From Streptomyces alanosinicus (lineage in GTDB: Bacteria > Actinomycetota > Actinomycetes > Streptomycetales > Streptomycetaceae): DNA of 64,000 nt. Under the pieces are notes generated by a model that worked only from the letters and a program-made list of their open reading frames with translations, was not told where the DNA came from and made no database searches. The translations under genes and the position numbers were made by a program. Position 1 is the first letter of the stretch; the number at the start of each line of letters is the position of its first letter. Of this stretch, positions 17,364-26,242 are shown one piece after another. The DNA lies in contig NZ_BMVG01000005.1 of NCBI RefSeq assembly GCF_014650595.1, forward strand, positions 186,001 to 250,000. The letters run 5' to 3'.

Positions 17364-18461
17364 TCAGGACGGGGTCCCCGGGTCGGTGTACCGCAGCAGG
17401 GCGCCCACGCCTTCGTACAGCCTCAGCTCGCTCTCCGGCACGACGACCAGCTCGGCACCGGTGCCGACGAGGGCCCGGACGAGGGCCTCGTCGGCGCGTT
17501 CCTCGCGTGGGGCCCGCACGCCGAAGGACATCAGCTCCGCCTCGGTCAGGGCGAGCTGAGTGGGCTGGGAGCCCGCCCAGAGGCGCAGCGAAGACCCTGG
17601 CGGCCGGTTCAGCAGCAGTGCCGCGACCTGGCCACGCTGGAGAGCGGCGACGGTGGCGGTCAGCCCGTCCGTCATGGGTCCGTCCACAGCACGCCGGCCG
17701 ATGAAGGTGTCCACGAGTTCCCGGTCGTGCGCGGCCATGCGGCCGCGGAAGACGCCGTCGAGCTGTGGCTCCAACAGGGCGCGTCCGGTGTCGGTGGGGG
17801 TCCTGCCGCCCACGCGTACGACCTTGTCCCGCAGGGTGTGCGGCAGGCGGCGGATCAGGACGTTGCACGCCCACTCGTCCCCGCCCACCACGACAGCGTC
17901 GGCGTGAGCGCGCCGCGCCCGTTCGTCCAGCCGGTGACCGAGCCGGAGGGAGGCGCGGTGCCAGGTCGCCACCGCAACCCTGTGGTGCAGCCGCTCACCC
18001 GGGGTCACGGTCGACGCGGGCCAGGTGCCGGTCTCCGCCTCCAGAGTTACCCAGCCGTGCGTCTCGGCGGTGGGAAGGCCGCCGTAGTGGACGACTACGG
18101 CCATGTAGGGGATCTCCGGAACGTGCTGGGTGACCAGCGGCATCGCGTCCGGCAGGGTGCTGTAGCGCGCGGAGTCGTGCTCGGGCGGCCTGGGCAGCTC
18201 CCCGTCCAGGACGAGCGTGCCGTGGGCGGCGAAGATGGCCTGGCCGTGCGCCCCTGGCACCTCTGCGTCGGTGCCGACCACCTTCTCCAGTACGTTCAGC
18301 AGCGCCCGGTCCGAGCCCTGACGGGACAGACTCTCGCGCAGCCGCCGCCAGCGCAGCGCTATCGCCCGGTCGGGATGCTCGACGTTTCGGGAGGTGTCCA
18401 GGTACACGGAGGCGAACGGGCCCGGCTCCGCGTAGAGGGGTTCAAGGAACGACAACCTCAT
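17364..18461 (-). CDS. Rv2629-like protein (baeRF2 / Vms1-related eRF1-fold family)
   Basis: A 365-aa cytoplasmic protein starting MRLSFLEPLYAEPGPFASVYLDTSRN. That N-terminus and the ending LRYTDPGTPS are characteristic of the Rv2629 family, which shares the eRF1/Vms1 fold. The start ATG at 18461 has GAGGAG 7 bases upstream. Conserved blocks include HGQAIFAAHGTLVLDGELP, VVVGGDEW, VRVGGRTPT and AALLLN near the end. Homologues are linked to stress and dormancy in mycobacteria and may act on stalled ribosomal complexes. The Gln of peptide-release GGQ motifs is not seen at an obvious place, so catalysis is uncertain. It appears monocistronic. Confidence 0.8.
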   Translation of the reverse strand: MRLSFLEPLYAEPGPFASVYLDTSRNVEHPDRAIALRWRRLRESLSRQGSDRALLNVLEKVVGTDAEVPGAHGQAIFAAHGTLVLDGELPRPPEHDSARYSTLPDAMPLVTQHVPEIPYMAVVVHYGGLPTAETHGWVTLEAETGTWPASTVTPGERLHHRVAVATWHRASLRLGHRLDERARRAHADAVVVGGDEWACNVLIRRLPHTLRDKVVRVGGRTPTDTGRALLEPQLDGVFRGRMAAHDRELVDTFIGRRAVDGPMTDGLTATVAALQRGQVAALLLNRPPGSSLRLWAGSQPTQLALTEAELMSFGVRAPREERADEALVRALVGTGAELVVVPESELRLYEGVGALLRYTDPGTPS

Positions 18462-18849
18462 CGCCACTCCTCGTCGATGGTCTCCCCTCCTTTGATGATG
18501 CGCGTCCCGGGGGGCGGTGGAGCTCGACGAGCGCACAGCGGTGTGGAACGCGGGGCGGTCAGGCGCCGGCCGGCAGCAGCCGGCCCATCGTGACCATGGT
18601 GGCGGCGACCAGGCCGTCCAGCACCGCCAAGCCGCGGGCCGGACAGCAGGCCCCTGAGCAACCAGGCTCTGTTGCCGGATGAAGGAGCAGTCTGCGCGGG
18701 AGCACCAGATCGCGGCGGGGGCCGCCTTGCCTCACGCGAATACCGGTTTCTGGATCGTATCGGCAGCCCGGAGGGGCTCGTGAGCTGCGGATCCAGCACG
18801 GGCCCACGGGGGGGGGCGGCCGAGGTCGCCCGCCGCATCGCGGAGCGGG
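18462..18849. other. Intergenic stretch of about 390 bases, possible decayed coding DNA
   Basis: No complete gene is recognised. On the minus strand a frame from about 18640 down to 18559 ends in a hydrophobic tail (LAVLDGLVAATMVTMGRLL) that looks like a membrane helix without the rest of a protein. The ribosome site of the Rv2629-like gene is at the left end. Confidence 0.3.
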
Positions 18850-19062
18850 TCACCCGGTGGGTTCGGGTGCGCCTGAGCGATAGGTGTGGACGAACTGGGT
18901 CCATGTCTCGGCGCGGAAGACGATCATCCGGCGATGTGGGTCTTTCGAGTCACGTACAACGGCTTTACCCAGCGGGGGGGGGCTGAGAAATTCCATGCAG
19001 TTGTTGTTGTGGCCGCTGTAGCTGCTCTTGATCCATATGCGGATCGGCGCGGTGTCTCTCAA
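18850..19062 (-). CDS. DUF397 domain protein
   Basis: A 70-aa protein with the DUF397 hallmarks: IKSSYSG, then CMEF, VVRDSKDP, and a closing FRAETWTQFV. DUF397 proteins in actinomycetes are small partners of XRE-type (WhiJ/BldB-related) regulators. Here the start is a TTG at 19062 that overlaps the TGA of the NB-ARC gene as TTGA, so it is read only after that gene and is probably coupled to it. No XRE regulator is adjacent, which is unusual. A loop of Asn residues (GHNNNC) replaces the usual Gly run. Confidence 0.8.
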   Translation of the reverse strand: MRDTAPIRIWIKSSYSGHNNNCMEFLSPPPLGKAVVRDSKDPHRRMIVFRAETWTQFVHTYRSGAPEPTG

Positions 19063-21467
19063 CGCTGCACGTCCTTGTCATGTCCAGTCTCAGGCGTTTC
19101 GTCATCGTGGGGGATCGGCCCGAAGACGTCAAGGCACGCCTGCCGGCAGGCGTGTGTATCGGGGTGTTCGTCGCCCAGCACGCGGATGCACGCCTCGCGG
19201 TTCAGCACGGCCAGTGGACGCGCGGCCGTCAGATCGCCTGCCCCGGTCAGGATCCGGATCAGTTCGGTGCGCATGGCCAGGGTGTGCGGGTGGTCGGGAC
19301 CGAGGACCTCTTCGCGAATGGTGAGGACGCTGCGTGCTGCGGCTTCTGCCTCGGCCCAGCGCTCCTGGCCGCGCAGGATGCCGGCGAGCAGGTCCCGGAC
19401 GACCAGTGTGCGCGGGTGGGTGGAGCCGAGGGATTGTTCCCGCTCGGTGAGCGTGGCGGAGGCCAGGGCCTCGGCTTCGTCGAGGCGTCCCAGCTGGTAC
19501 AGCGCCCAGGCAAGTGTGTGGCGCGCCGCGAGCGTGTACGGGCTGGTCGGGCCGTGGGCTGTTTCGCTGGTGGCGAGGTTGGTCCGAGCCAGGGCCTCGG
19601 CCTCGTCCCAGCGTTGTTGTTCACCGATGGCCTCGGCCAGGCAGGCGGTGCTCATGATCGTGTCGGGGTCGGCCGGTCCGAGGACCCGGGTCCGGCCCTC
19701 GACGGCTCGGCGCAGCTGCCGCTCGTCCTCCGCCCATTCGCCGAGCCCGTACAGCGCGAGGCCCAGCGCATGGGCGCTGGCGAGGGTCTGCACATGGTCG
19801 GGGCCGAGCCGTGCCTCGCGGGCGTGCAGGACTTCGCGGTGCTTCTCGACGGACTCGGCATAGCGTCCCAAGTCCGCGAGGGTGCAGGCGAGTTCGTATC
19901 GGTCGTCGAGCAATTCGGCCTCCGTGGCAGCGGACACGGACGGGGAAACGCGCACGGCGGCATCCGCCAGGAGATGTGCGGGCGCGTAGTCACCGCGTTC
20001 GCGGTTCTGGTCGCGAAGGTAACGGACCAGGTCGAGAGCCTTCGGTACGGCGGCTGAGTGGGCCGTGGCGGTGCGGTGCAGCAGGCTCAGTGTGTGGGGC
20101 GTGAACAGCCGCAGGGTCTGCGGGTCGAGGTAGGTGTCCTCGGCCTCGCCGTCGTGCAGCAGGTCGTCCAGCAGCCGGGCCGCGGCGGCCAGGATGCCCT
20201 CCCGCTGGTCGAGCGGGATGCGGGCCGCCACGGTGTCCAGGAGCAGGGCATGCGCCTGGACGGAGGGGACGGCGGGTCGGCCGACGTCCCCGGGGACCTT
20301 CAGGCCGGCCACCATGGACTGCGACATCAGACCCTGGAGGGCGCTGTCCGCTCTCCGGGTGGGGAGCGGCGGTTCGGTGCGGGCGAGGCCCGTGAGTTCG
20401 AGCCGCTGGGCATGGAGCAGGCCGAGGGGCAGGGGATCGGGTGCGTAGCAGGACAGCAGCCACATCAGAGTGGTGGCCTCGGGGATGCCACGGTCGGCCA
20501 GGGTGTCCAGCGAGATCTGCCAGGTGGAGCTGATCAGTCGGCGCAGGTCGCGTTCGTCGGGGTCGGCGGCCTCGTCCAGGGTGCCGTTCGGATCGTCACG
20601 CAGACGCTGGAGGAACTCGTCCACGGTGACGGGATCCAGGAGCCGTTGGCCGAGGTAGGTGCCTGCCAGGGTGAGCGCGAGGGGATGGCAGCCGAGGCCG
20701 TTCGCGAGTCTCTCCAGTGCCGCCTGGTCGTAGCCGGTCACGTTGAGGTCGCGCAGGACGTGTACGGCGTCGTCCAGACCGAGGACGTCGAGGCGGCGCC
20801 GCTCGGCGTCCTGCCAGGGGGGCGCGCTGCCGTGCCGTGTGGTGACGAGCACGGTGCCGCGCCGAGAGCGGCGCAGCCAGACGCCGTCACCGAACACGCT
20901 GGGGTCGTCGGCGTTGTCGAGGACGAGGAGCCAAGGTTCGGCGGAGGACTGAAGGCGCTGCCAGACGAGATCGGCGGCGGGGCGCCGGCCGGCGCGCGCC
21001 GCCTCCACCTGGCCCGGGTCGGCTCCACGGTCGAGGGCGACGGCCAGCATGCCGGCGCGGAACGCGACCTCTGTGGCGGCGTTCACCCACAGTCCCACCA
21101 CGCCCCGTGTCACGGCTTCGTCGAAGACGTCCTGGGCGAGGGCGGTCTTCCCGCTGCCGGCGGTGCCGTGGAAGACGAACGCCTCGGGCGAGTCGCCGGG
21201 ATGACCGACGGCGTGCAGCACGTCCCGTCGTAACTCATGACGGTCCCGGAGGGGAGACGGCGACCGCGCGGCGAGCGGCACGCGTACCGAGTCAGGCCCC
21301 GACCGGTCGGACCGGGTGGAATCGGGCCTCGCGTCGTGGTGGACGACGTACTGCCCGATCTCCACGATGTACTGGTCCCGGGAGGCACTGTTCCAGCGAG
21401 CGTGATCCCGCAGGACGACTTCGCCGTCAGCCGGATCCGGCATCGCGGGCCTGCGTGGTTCGACCAT
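19059..21467 (-). CDS. NB-ARC/TPR (STAND-type) signalling ATPase
   Basis: An 802-aa cytoplasmic protein. The P-loop GTAGSGKT is at residues 101-108 and Walker B LLVLDNADD near 178-186. Sensor-like VTTRHGS and a GxP-like GCHPLALTLAG follow. A helical region leads to five or more TPR units of kinesin-light-chain type at about 560-780 (ELACTLADLGRYAESVEKHR, and several ALYQLGRLDEAEALA-like units). Such proteins are molecular switches that oligomerise after the TPR part meets a trigger. No catalytic effector domain is visible; the N-terminal 70 residues may instead contact a partner. M9 at 21443 is an alternative start. The stop overlaps the DUF397 start. Confidence 0.87.
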   Translation of the reverse strand: MVEPRRPAMPDPADGEVVLRDHARWNSASRDQYIVEIGQYVVHHDARPDSTRSDRSGPDSVRVPLAARSPSPLRDRHELRRDVLHAVGHPGDSPEAFVFHGTAGSGKTALAQDVFDEAVTRGVVGLWVNAATEVAFRAGMLAVALDRGADPGQVEAARAGRRPAADLVWQRLQSSAEPWLLVLDNADDPSVFGDGVWLRRSRRGTVLVTTRHGSAPPWQDAERRRLDVLGLDDAVHVLRDLNVTGYDQAALERLANGLGCHPLALTLAGTYLGQRLLDPVTVDEFLQRLRDDPNGTLDEAADPDERDLRRLISSTWQISLDTLADRGIPEATTLMWLLSCYAPDPLPLGLLHAQRLELTGLARTEPPLPTRRADSALQGLMSQSMVAGLKVPGDVGRPAVPSVQAHALLLDTVAARIPLDQREGILAAAARLLDDLLHDGEAEDTYLDPQTLRLFTPHTLSLLHRTATAHSAAVPKALDLVRYLRDQNRERGDYAPAHLLADAAVRVSPSVSAATEAELLDDRYELACTLADLGRYAESVEKHREVLHAREARLGPDHVQTLASAHALGLALYGLGEWAEDERQLRRAVEGRTRVLGPADPDTIMSTACLAEAIGEQQRWDEAEALARTNLATSETAHGPTSPYTLAARHTLAWALYQLGRLDEAEALASATLTEREQSLGSTHPRTLVVRDLLAGILRGQERWAEAEAAARSVLTIREEVLGPDHPHTLAMRTELIRILTGAGDLTAARPLAVLNREACIRVLGDEHPDTHACRQACLDVFGPIPHDDETPETGHDKDVQR

Positions 21468-21652
21468 GGGTCACCGCCGCGTCGATGCGTCAGGCGTCGT
21501 GTGTGACCGCGGTGAACAGCCCGCCGTCATCCGGTCGCTGGGGGCCATGGCTGACGAACTCACCTCGCTGCGGGGCTTGGACGAAGGACACTCACGAGAC
21601 CTGGTGACAGCCCGCAGGATCCGGGCCGTTCGCGGAGTGCCGGGGTGCTCGG

Positions 21653-22072
21653 TCATCGCTCGACGATGTGCTGGTCCCGGCCGGCCTGGTAGATCCGCGC
21701 GCTTCCGGACGCGTGCGCCTGCAACCGCACAGAGGGAACAGGGGGTCGTTCGTTCTCCGGCAGAGACGCCCGCGCCTCGGCGAGAACCTCTTCAAGCTCC
21801 CGTGCGACGGACGGGTCGGCGGCCAGCAGTCGCAACAACCTGCGACGCCAGTCCCGCTCCAGGTCGTTGGCACCCGCCGAGTCGCCCTCGCGCCGGGCTG
21901 TGAGGATCTCCTCGCGCGTCTCCTCCAGCGCCGTGTCGACCTCGTCGGCCTGTGCGGGGCGGACCCGACGCCACAGCGCCACCACGCCCTCGCGCGTGCG
22001 CTGCCACGCGTCGGTGGCCATCAGCGCGACGACCGTCGTTCCCGCGGTCTGCGCCAGCACTTCCGGATCCAT
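21653..22072 (-). CDS. Small conserved protein associated with NB-ARC/TPR genes
   Basis: A 139-aa protein. An N-terminal segment VLAQTAGTTVVALMATDAW precedes a long charged helix (RREGDSAGANDLERDWRRRL) and an acidic segment. It ends in SGSARIYQAGRDQHIVER. Proteins of this layout are common in streptomycetes just upstream of NB-ARC/TPR genes, and the YQAGRDQxI tail recurs in them. GGGGGAAG lies upstream of the chosen ATG at 22072; an ATG nine codons earlier is possible. It is followed after 185 bases by the NB-ARC gene, whose N-terminus carries the related SRDQYIVE. The function is unknown; a partner or sensor role is inferred. Confidence 0.7.
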   Translation of the reverse strand: MDPEVLAQTAGTTVVALMATDAWQRTREGVVALWRRVRPAQADEVDTALEETREEILTARREGDSAGANDLERDWRRRLLRLLAADPSVARELEEVLAEARASLPENERPPVPSVRLQAHASGSARIYQAGRDQHIVER

Positions 22073-22256
22073 GACCACTTCCCCCGCACCTCGTGACATG
22101 TGATGACGATGATAGGCAGCGCTCTGCCTGTCGAGAGGATGATCTGCCGCGTCGGTGCTCAGGAGGCGCCCATCTTGGCTGAAACGCACGCCTGGGGAGT
22201 TGCGAGAGGGACCGAGCGGCAGGCCAGTGACGGGAACAGTAGGGCAGAGCGCCGAC

Positions 22257-22282
22257 AACGCCCTCCGGAGCCGGAGGGCGTT
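22257..22282. terminator. Perfect inverted repeat, probable terminator of the DUF5997 gene
   Basis: AACGCCCTCCGG and its exact complement CCGGAGGGCGTT are separated by two bases. The hairpin lies 86 bases beyond the stop of the minus-strand DUF5997 gene and before the ATG region of the next minus-strand gene, the expected place for a terminator. There is no T run, as is usual in streptomycetes. Several GAGGAAG-type direct repeats fill 22318-22366. Confidence 0.75.
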
Positions 22283-22367
22283 GTGGAGAAACGGTCCTCG
22301 AAGCATCGAGAGGAACCCGAAGAGCCGAGGAAGAGCCGAGGAAGGGCTGAGGAAGTGCCGAGGAGGA

Positions 22368-22781
22368 TCAGTCGCGCCCGGCGGCGCGCTCCTCCGCCTT
22401 CTCCTCCTTCTCCAGCTTCTGCTGCTTGATGCGGGCGGTCTCCTTGCGGACCTCGGCCTGGGTGGCGCGCTCCTTCTCCAGCCACTCGGGCCGCTCCTGC
22501 TTGAGCGCCTCGATCTGCTCGGTGGTCAGCGGTTCGGTGACCCCGCCGCGCGCGAGCCCGGCGATGGACACACCGAGCTTCGCGGCGACCACCGGACGCG
22601 GGTGCGGGCCGTTGCGCCGCAGCTCGCTCAGCCACTCCGGCGGATTCGCCTGCAACTCGTTCAGCTCGGCGCGCGTGACGACGCCCTCCTGGAACGAGGC
22701 GGGGGTGGCGGGGAGGTACACACCCAGCTTCTTCGCCGCGGTCGCGGGCTTCATCGTCTGGGGGCTCTGCTGCGAACTCAT
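22368..22781 (-). CDS. DUF5997 family protein
   Basis: A 137-aa soluble protein starting MSSQQSPQTMKPATAAKKLG, with repeated short motifs LPATPASFQ and NPPEWLSELRRNGPHPRPVV, and a Lys/Glu-rich helical tail. This is the streptomycete DUF5997 family, usually encoded divergently from a LysR-type substrate-binding protein exactly as here. The motif AAKLGVSIAGLARGGV suggests a helix-turn-helix-like segment, so a regulatory role is possible. The function is unknown. The shared gap of 82 bases must hold both promoters. Confidence 0.8.
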   Translation of the reverse strand: MSSQQSPQTMKPATAAKKLGVYLPATPASFQEGVVTRAELNELQANPPEWLSELRRNGPHPRPVVAAKLGVSIAGLARGGVTEPLTTEQIEALKQERPEWLEKERATQAEVRKETARIKQQKLEKEEKAEERAAGRD

Positions 22782-22863
22782 GAGGTCAAGGGTATCGGCC
22801 ACGTCCGCCGTCGCCGACCACGGCCGGTGCCGACGGGCAGGCCGCGGCCGGTAACCTGGCCTG

Positions 22864-23682
22864 GTGACAGGCTCGGAGGAATCACCGTCGTTCCGGCTCG
22901 CGTACGTACCCGGAGTGACGCCCGCCAAATGGGTGAGGCTCTGGAACGAACGCCTGCCGGACATCCCGCTCACCCTCGTCCAGGTCCCGGCCGCGCAGGC
23001 GCCCGAGGTGCTGCGGGCGGGTGAGGCCGACGCGGGGTTCGTACGGCTCCCCGTGGACCGTGCGTACTTCAGCGCGATCCCCCTGTACACCGAGACCACG
23101 GTGGTCGTCGTACCCAAGGACCACCTGATCACGGCCGCGGACGAGGTGACCCTGGCCGACCTCGCCGAGGAGGTGCTCTTCCACCCCCTGGACGATGTCC
23201 TCGACTGGGACAGCCCGCCCGGCGAGCCCGCCTTCGAGCGGCCCGCGACGACTGCGGACGCGATCGAGCTGGTGGCGGCGAACGTCGGCCTCCTGGTCGT
23301 CCCGCAGTCCCTGGCCCGCCTTCACCACCGCAAGGACCTCACCTACCGCCCGGTCACCGACGCCCCCCAGTCGGGCATCGCCCTGTCCTGGCCGGAGGAG
23401 GCCACCACCGACCTGGTGGAGGACTTCATCGGCATCGTGCGCGGCCGCACCGTCAACAGCACCCGGGGCCGCGCCAAGGCTCCGGCCGAGCAGGACCAGC
23501 AGCGGTCCGATCCGAAGCGTTCGGAATCCAATCCGAAGCGTTCCGAATCCAAGGGTGCGCGGCAGAAGCCGGCGGCCAAGTCCACGGGCCGCAACCCCCG
23601 CGCCCGCGCGGCGGGCGGCAACACGCGCACAGCGGGAGCCAAACAGACCCCCAAGCGCGGCAAGCCACGCCGGAGGTCGTGA
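22864..23682 (+). CDS. LysR substrate-binding domain protein lacking the DNA-binding domain
   Basis: A 272-aa protein. Residues 10-200 form a LysR-type effector domain (FRLAYVPGVTPAKWVRLWNE, ADAGFVRLPVD, VVVVPKDHL, GLLVVPQSLARL) without any N-terminal helix-turn-helix. The last 70 residues are a basic, Lys/Arg/Ala-rich tail, perhaps a nucleic-acid-binding region. It contains a 21-base tandem duplication (two units from 23512 to 23552, coding the repeated peptide PKRSES). GTG at 22864 is the start. Conserved pairing with the divergent DUF5997 gene suggests that the two act together. Confidence 0.85.
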   Translation: MTGSEESPSFRLAYVPGVTPAKWVRLWNERLPDIPLTLVQVPAAQAPEVLRAGEADAGFVRLPVDRAYFSAIPLYTETTVVVVPKDHLITAADEVTLADLAEEVLFHPLDDVLDWDSPPGEPAFERPATTADAIELVAANVGLLVVPQSLARLHHRKDLTYRPVTDAPQSGIALSWPEEATTDLVEDFIGIVRGRTVNSTRGRAKAPAEQDQQRSDPKRSESNPKRSESKGARQKPAAKSTGRNPRARAAGGNTRTAGAKQTPKRGKPRRRS

Positions 23683-23720
23683 GTCCCCCCACACTCACAC
23701 CCACCCACCCCCACCTGCCC

Positions 23721-25184
23721 CTACGCCTCCTGCCGCGCTGCCTCCCGCTTCTGTTCCGGCTGGGGACGGGCGCGGCGTTCGTGGAGGTCGGCGAAGGCCA
23801 GGCAGAGGGCCAGCAGGATGATGCCGATGGAGGTGAGCAGGCCGTACTGGAGGGCGGCCGCCGGCCGCGCATGGTGGGCCAGACGGGCGAAGTACACCGA
23901 GCCGACCACGGCGACACCGGCCGCCGAGCCGATGCGCTGCGCGGTCTGCAGCACCCCGCCCGCCGCTCCGCCGCGCCGCACGGGCACCAGGGAGAGCGTG
24001 AGAGTCGTGTTGGGGGAGATGGTCAGGCCCGAGCCGATGCCGGCGACGAGCAGCGGGAGCGCGGCTGCCCAGGCCACGCCCCGCCCCGGTGTCCAGTGCA
24101 CGGCCGCGACGACGCCGAGCATCCCCGCCGTCACCGTGCACAGCCCGGCGATGACCAGCTTGCGTCCGAAGCGCACCACCAGGCGTCCGCCGGCCGCGGC
24201 GCCCACCGCCGACCCCGCCGCGAACGGCATGGACGACAGGCCCGCCGCCAGCGCGCCGTAGCCCAGGCCGTTCTGCAGGAACAGCGTGTAGACGAAGAAC
24301 AGCGTCGTGAAGCCGCCGAAGTACACGAGGCTCAGCAGCGCGCCGAGCGAGAAGGAGCGCAGGGAGAAGAGCCTGAGGTCGACCAGCGGTGCGCGGCCGC
24401 GCCGCCCCTGGCGTCGCTCCCATGCCCAGAAGGCCACCAGCAGCCCGGCGCCGATCGGGAGCAGGGCCCACTTCAGCCGCCCCTGCCACTGCTGTTCCTG
24501 CACCAGGGGCAGCATCAGGGCGAGCACACCGGAGCCGAGGAGCAGCACGCCGGGTACGTCGAAGCACTCGCGTGTGCCGGCCGAGCCGGGGGCGCGGGGC
24601 AGCAGCCGCAGGCCCGCGCAGAGCACGGCCGCCCCGATGGGCAGGTTGACGTAGAACACCCAGCGCCAGGCGTCGGGGCCGCCGGCCGCCTGGATCAGGA
24701 GACCGCCCGCCAGCGGTCCGACGGCCGTGGAGATGCCGATCGTGCTGCCCATCAGGCCGAACGCGCGGGCCCGCTCCGCCCCCTGGAACATCTGCTGGAT
24801 CAGCGCCGAGGTCTGTGGTGCGATCAGGCCCGCCGACGCCCCCTGCAGCAGCCGGAACAGCACCAGCCAGGTGGCGCCGGAGGACAGTCCGCAGGCCGCC
24901 GAGGTGAGCGTGAACAGCGCGAGCCCGGTCAGGAAGGTCCGGCGCCGCCCGCGCATGTCACCGAGGCGTCCCGCCGGGACCAGGACCAGACCGAGGGTGA
25001 GGGCGTAGCCGGACATCACCCACGACAGGTCGGCCGTGGTGGCGTGCAGTCCGCGCTCCATCGAGGGCAGCGCCACGTTCACGATCGATGTGTCGAGCAA
25101 CGTCATGAAGGCCGCGGTGAGACAGACGGCGAACGCTTGCCACCGGCGGTCGTGCCGGTCCGGCCCGGCTCGGTCTGGGGTCAT
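23721..25184 (-). CDS. MFS drug/metabolite exporter, DHA2 (EmrB/QacA) type
   Basis: A 487-aa polytopic membrane protein with about 14 hydrophobic segments. It has the DHA2 signature LDTSIVNVALPSM near residues 30-42 and motif A GRLGDMRGRRR near 72-82. Motif C-like glycine patterns appear in the fifth helix (GSTIGISTAVGPLAGGLL). Proton-driven efflux of drugs or secondary metabolites is the family role. The start ATG lies at 25184. The C-terminal tail is charged and short. Its 3' end converges on the LysR-like gene with a gap of only 38 bases. No regulator is adjacent, so its control is unclear. Confidence 0.9.
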   Translation of the reverse strand: MTPDRAGPDRHDRRWQAFAVCLTAAFMTLLDTSIVNVALPSMERGLHATTADLSWVMSGYALTLGLVLVPAGRLGDMRGRRRTFLTGLALFTLTSAACGLSSGATWLVLFRLLQGASAGLIAPQTSALIQQMFQGAERARAFGLMGSTIGISTAVGPLAGGLLIQAAGGPDAWRWVFYVNLPIGAAVLCAGLRLLPRAPGSAGTRECFDVPGVLLLGSGVLALMLPLVQEQQWQGRLKWALLPIGAGLLVAFWAWERRQGRRGRAPLVDLRLFSLRSFSLGALLSLVYFGGFTTLFFVYTLFLQNGLGYGALAAGLSSMPFAAGSAVGAAAGGRLVVRFGRKLVIAGLCTVTAGMLGVVAAVHWTPGRGVAWAAALPLLVAGIGSGLTISPNTTLTLSLVPVRRGGAAGGVLQTAQRIGSAAGVAVVGSVYFARLAHHARPAAALQYGLLTSIGIILLALCLAFADLHERRARPQPEQKREAARQEA

Positions 25185-25277
25185 GGGATCACGCTAGGCA
25201 GCCACCGAGCCCCGCGCACGGCGGGAACGGCCCGCTCCTCCGGCACCGGGCGGGTACGACACACCCTCAGGGCGCGC

Positions 25278-25314
25278 ATGACACCTCCCGCAGACGACGT
25301 ATGACACCTCCCGC
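25278..25314. repeat. 14-base direct repeat in the MFS upstream region
   Basis: ATGACACCTCCCGC occurs at 25278-25291 and again at 25301-25314, a spacing of 23 bases. It lies about 95-130 bases upstream of the MFS start on its coding strand, in a 340-base gap (25185-25524) that holds no gene. Two turns of DNA apart, the copies could bind a regulator. Chance duplication is also possible. Confidence 0.5.
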
Positions 25315-25524
25315 GCTGTCCGCCGCACCGCCGCACCGTGCGCCCGTCCCGGCGGGCCGCCCGTCCCCCACGCGTCCACGACGCCTCCGACGTGCGCGAG
25401 CAGACCCCCTTGCTCCGGAAGGGTGCCCCGGCCGGGGAAAAGCGCGCCGGGTGGCCGTGACGTCCCGCAGGCGACAAGGGCGTGCCGCAGGAGCCTCGGC
25501 GAGGCCGGTGGACACGGGTGTCGC

Positions 25525-26214
25525 TCAGGCCGATGTCGCTCGAAGCCACGCGTACGCCGACTGTGCCGTGAACTCCGTCTGGCCGCCGCGCAGCAGCAGG
25601 CCGGCGGTGGCGAACTCGGGTGCGGCGGCCTGCGCGGCCACGTACGGGATCGCGATGCACCGCATCCCGGCCGCGTGGGCGGCGGCCGCGCCCGGTGCCG
25701 CGTCCTCCAGGACCACGCAGTGCGCGGGGTCCGCGCCGAGCCGGCGGGCCGCCTCCAGGAAGACGTCGGGGGCGGGCTTGCCGTGCGGGACCTCGTCGGC
25801 CGAGACCACCGTGCGCAGGAAGGCGTCCAGACCGGTGCCCGTCAGGATCGCGTCGATGGCCTGCGCGGACGAGCCGGAGGCGACCGCCATCGGGACGCCC
25901 TCGGCCGCGAGCAGCTCCACGAACTTCCGCATCTCCGGGTACGCGCGCGTGCGGGTGCGGGCCAGTTCCAGATAGCGCCGGTCCATCGCGGCCAGCAGCT
26001 CCTCGACCGAGGCGCGCAGACGGTAGCGTTCCCGCAGGCTGATCACCGTCTCCAGGGTGCTGATGCCGACGTAGCCCTCGTGGTCCGCCCAGCCGAAGTC
26101 CCGGACGCCGTGCTCGGCCAGGGTCTGCCGGCTCGCCTCGTAGTAGTTCGGCTCGCTGTCCACCAGCGTTCCGTCGAGGTCGAAGATGGCCGCGAGGCTG
26201 CCCGGTTCGCTCAT
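25525..26214 (-). CDS. HAD-superfamily phosphatase, beta-phosphoglucomutase-like
   Basis: A 229-aa HAD hydrolase. Motif I FDLDGTLVDSE has nucleophile D12 and acid D14. Motif II is AVASGSS (about residues 112-118), motif III Lys is in HGKPAPDVF, and motif IV is VVLEDAAPG. A helical cap lies between motifs I and II, as in subfamily IA. Such enzymes dephosphorylate small sugar phosphates, and the exact substrate cannot be told. The start at 26214 (MSEPGS) is preferred over an ATG four codons earlier. The gene is 28 bases downstream of the Lrp-type regulator on the same strand and may be co-transcribed. Confidence 0.85.
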   Translation of the reverse strand: MSEPGSLAAIFDLDGTLVDSEPNYYEASRQTLAEHGVRDFGWADHEGYVGISTLETVISLRERYRLRASVEELLAAMDRRYLELARTRTRAYPEMRKFVELLAAEGVPMAVASGSSAQAIDAILTGTGLDAFLRTVVSADEVPHGKPAPDVFLEAARRLGADPAHCVVLEDAAPGAAAAHAAGMRCIAIPYVAAQAAAPEFATAGLLLRGGQTEFTAQSAYAWLRATSA

Positions 26215-26242
26215 GCCGTCCAGCATGCCAAGGGCCCAGTCC

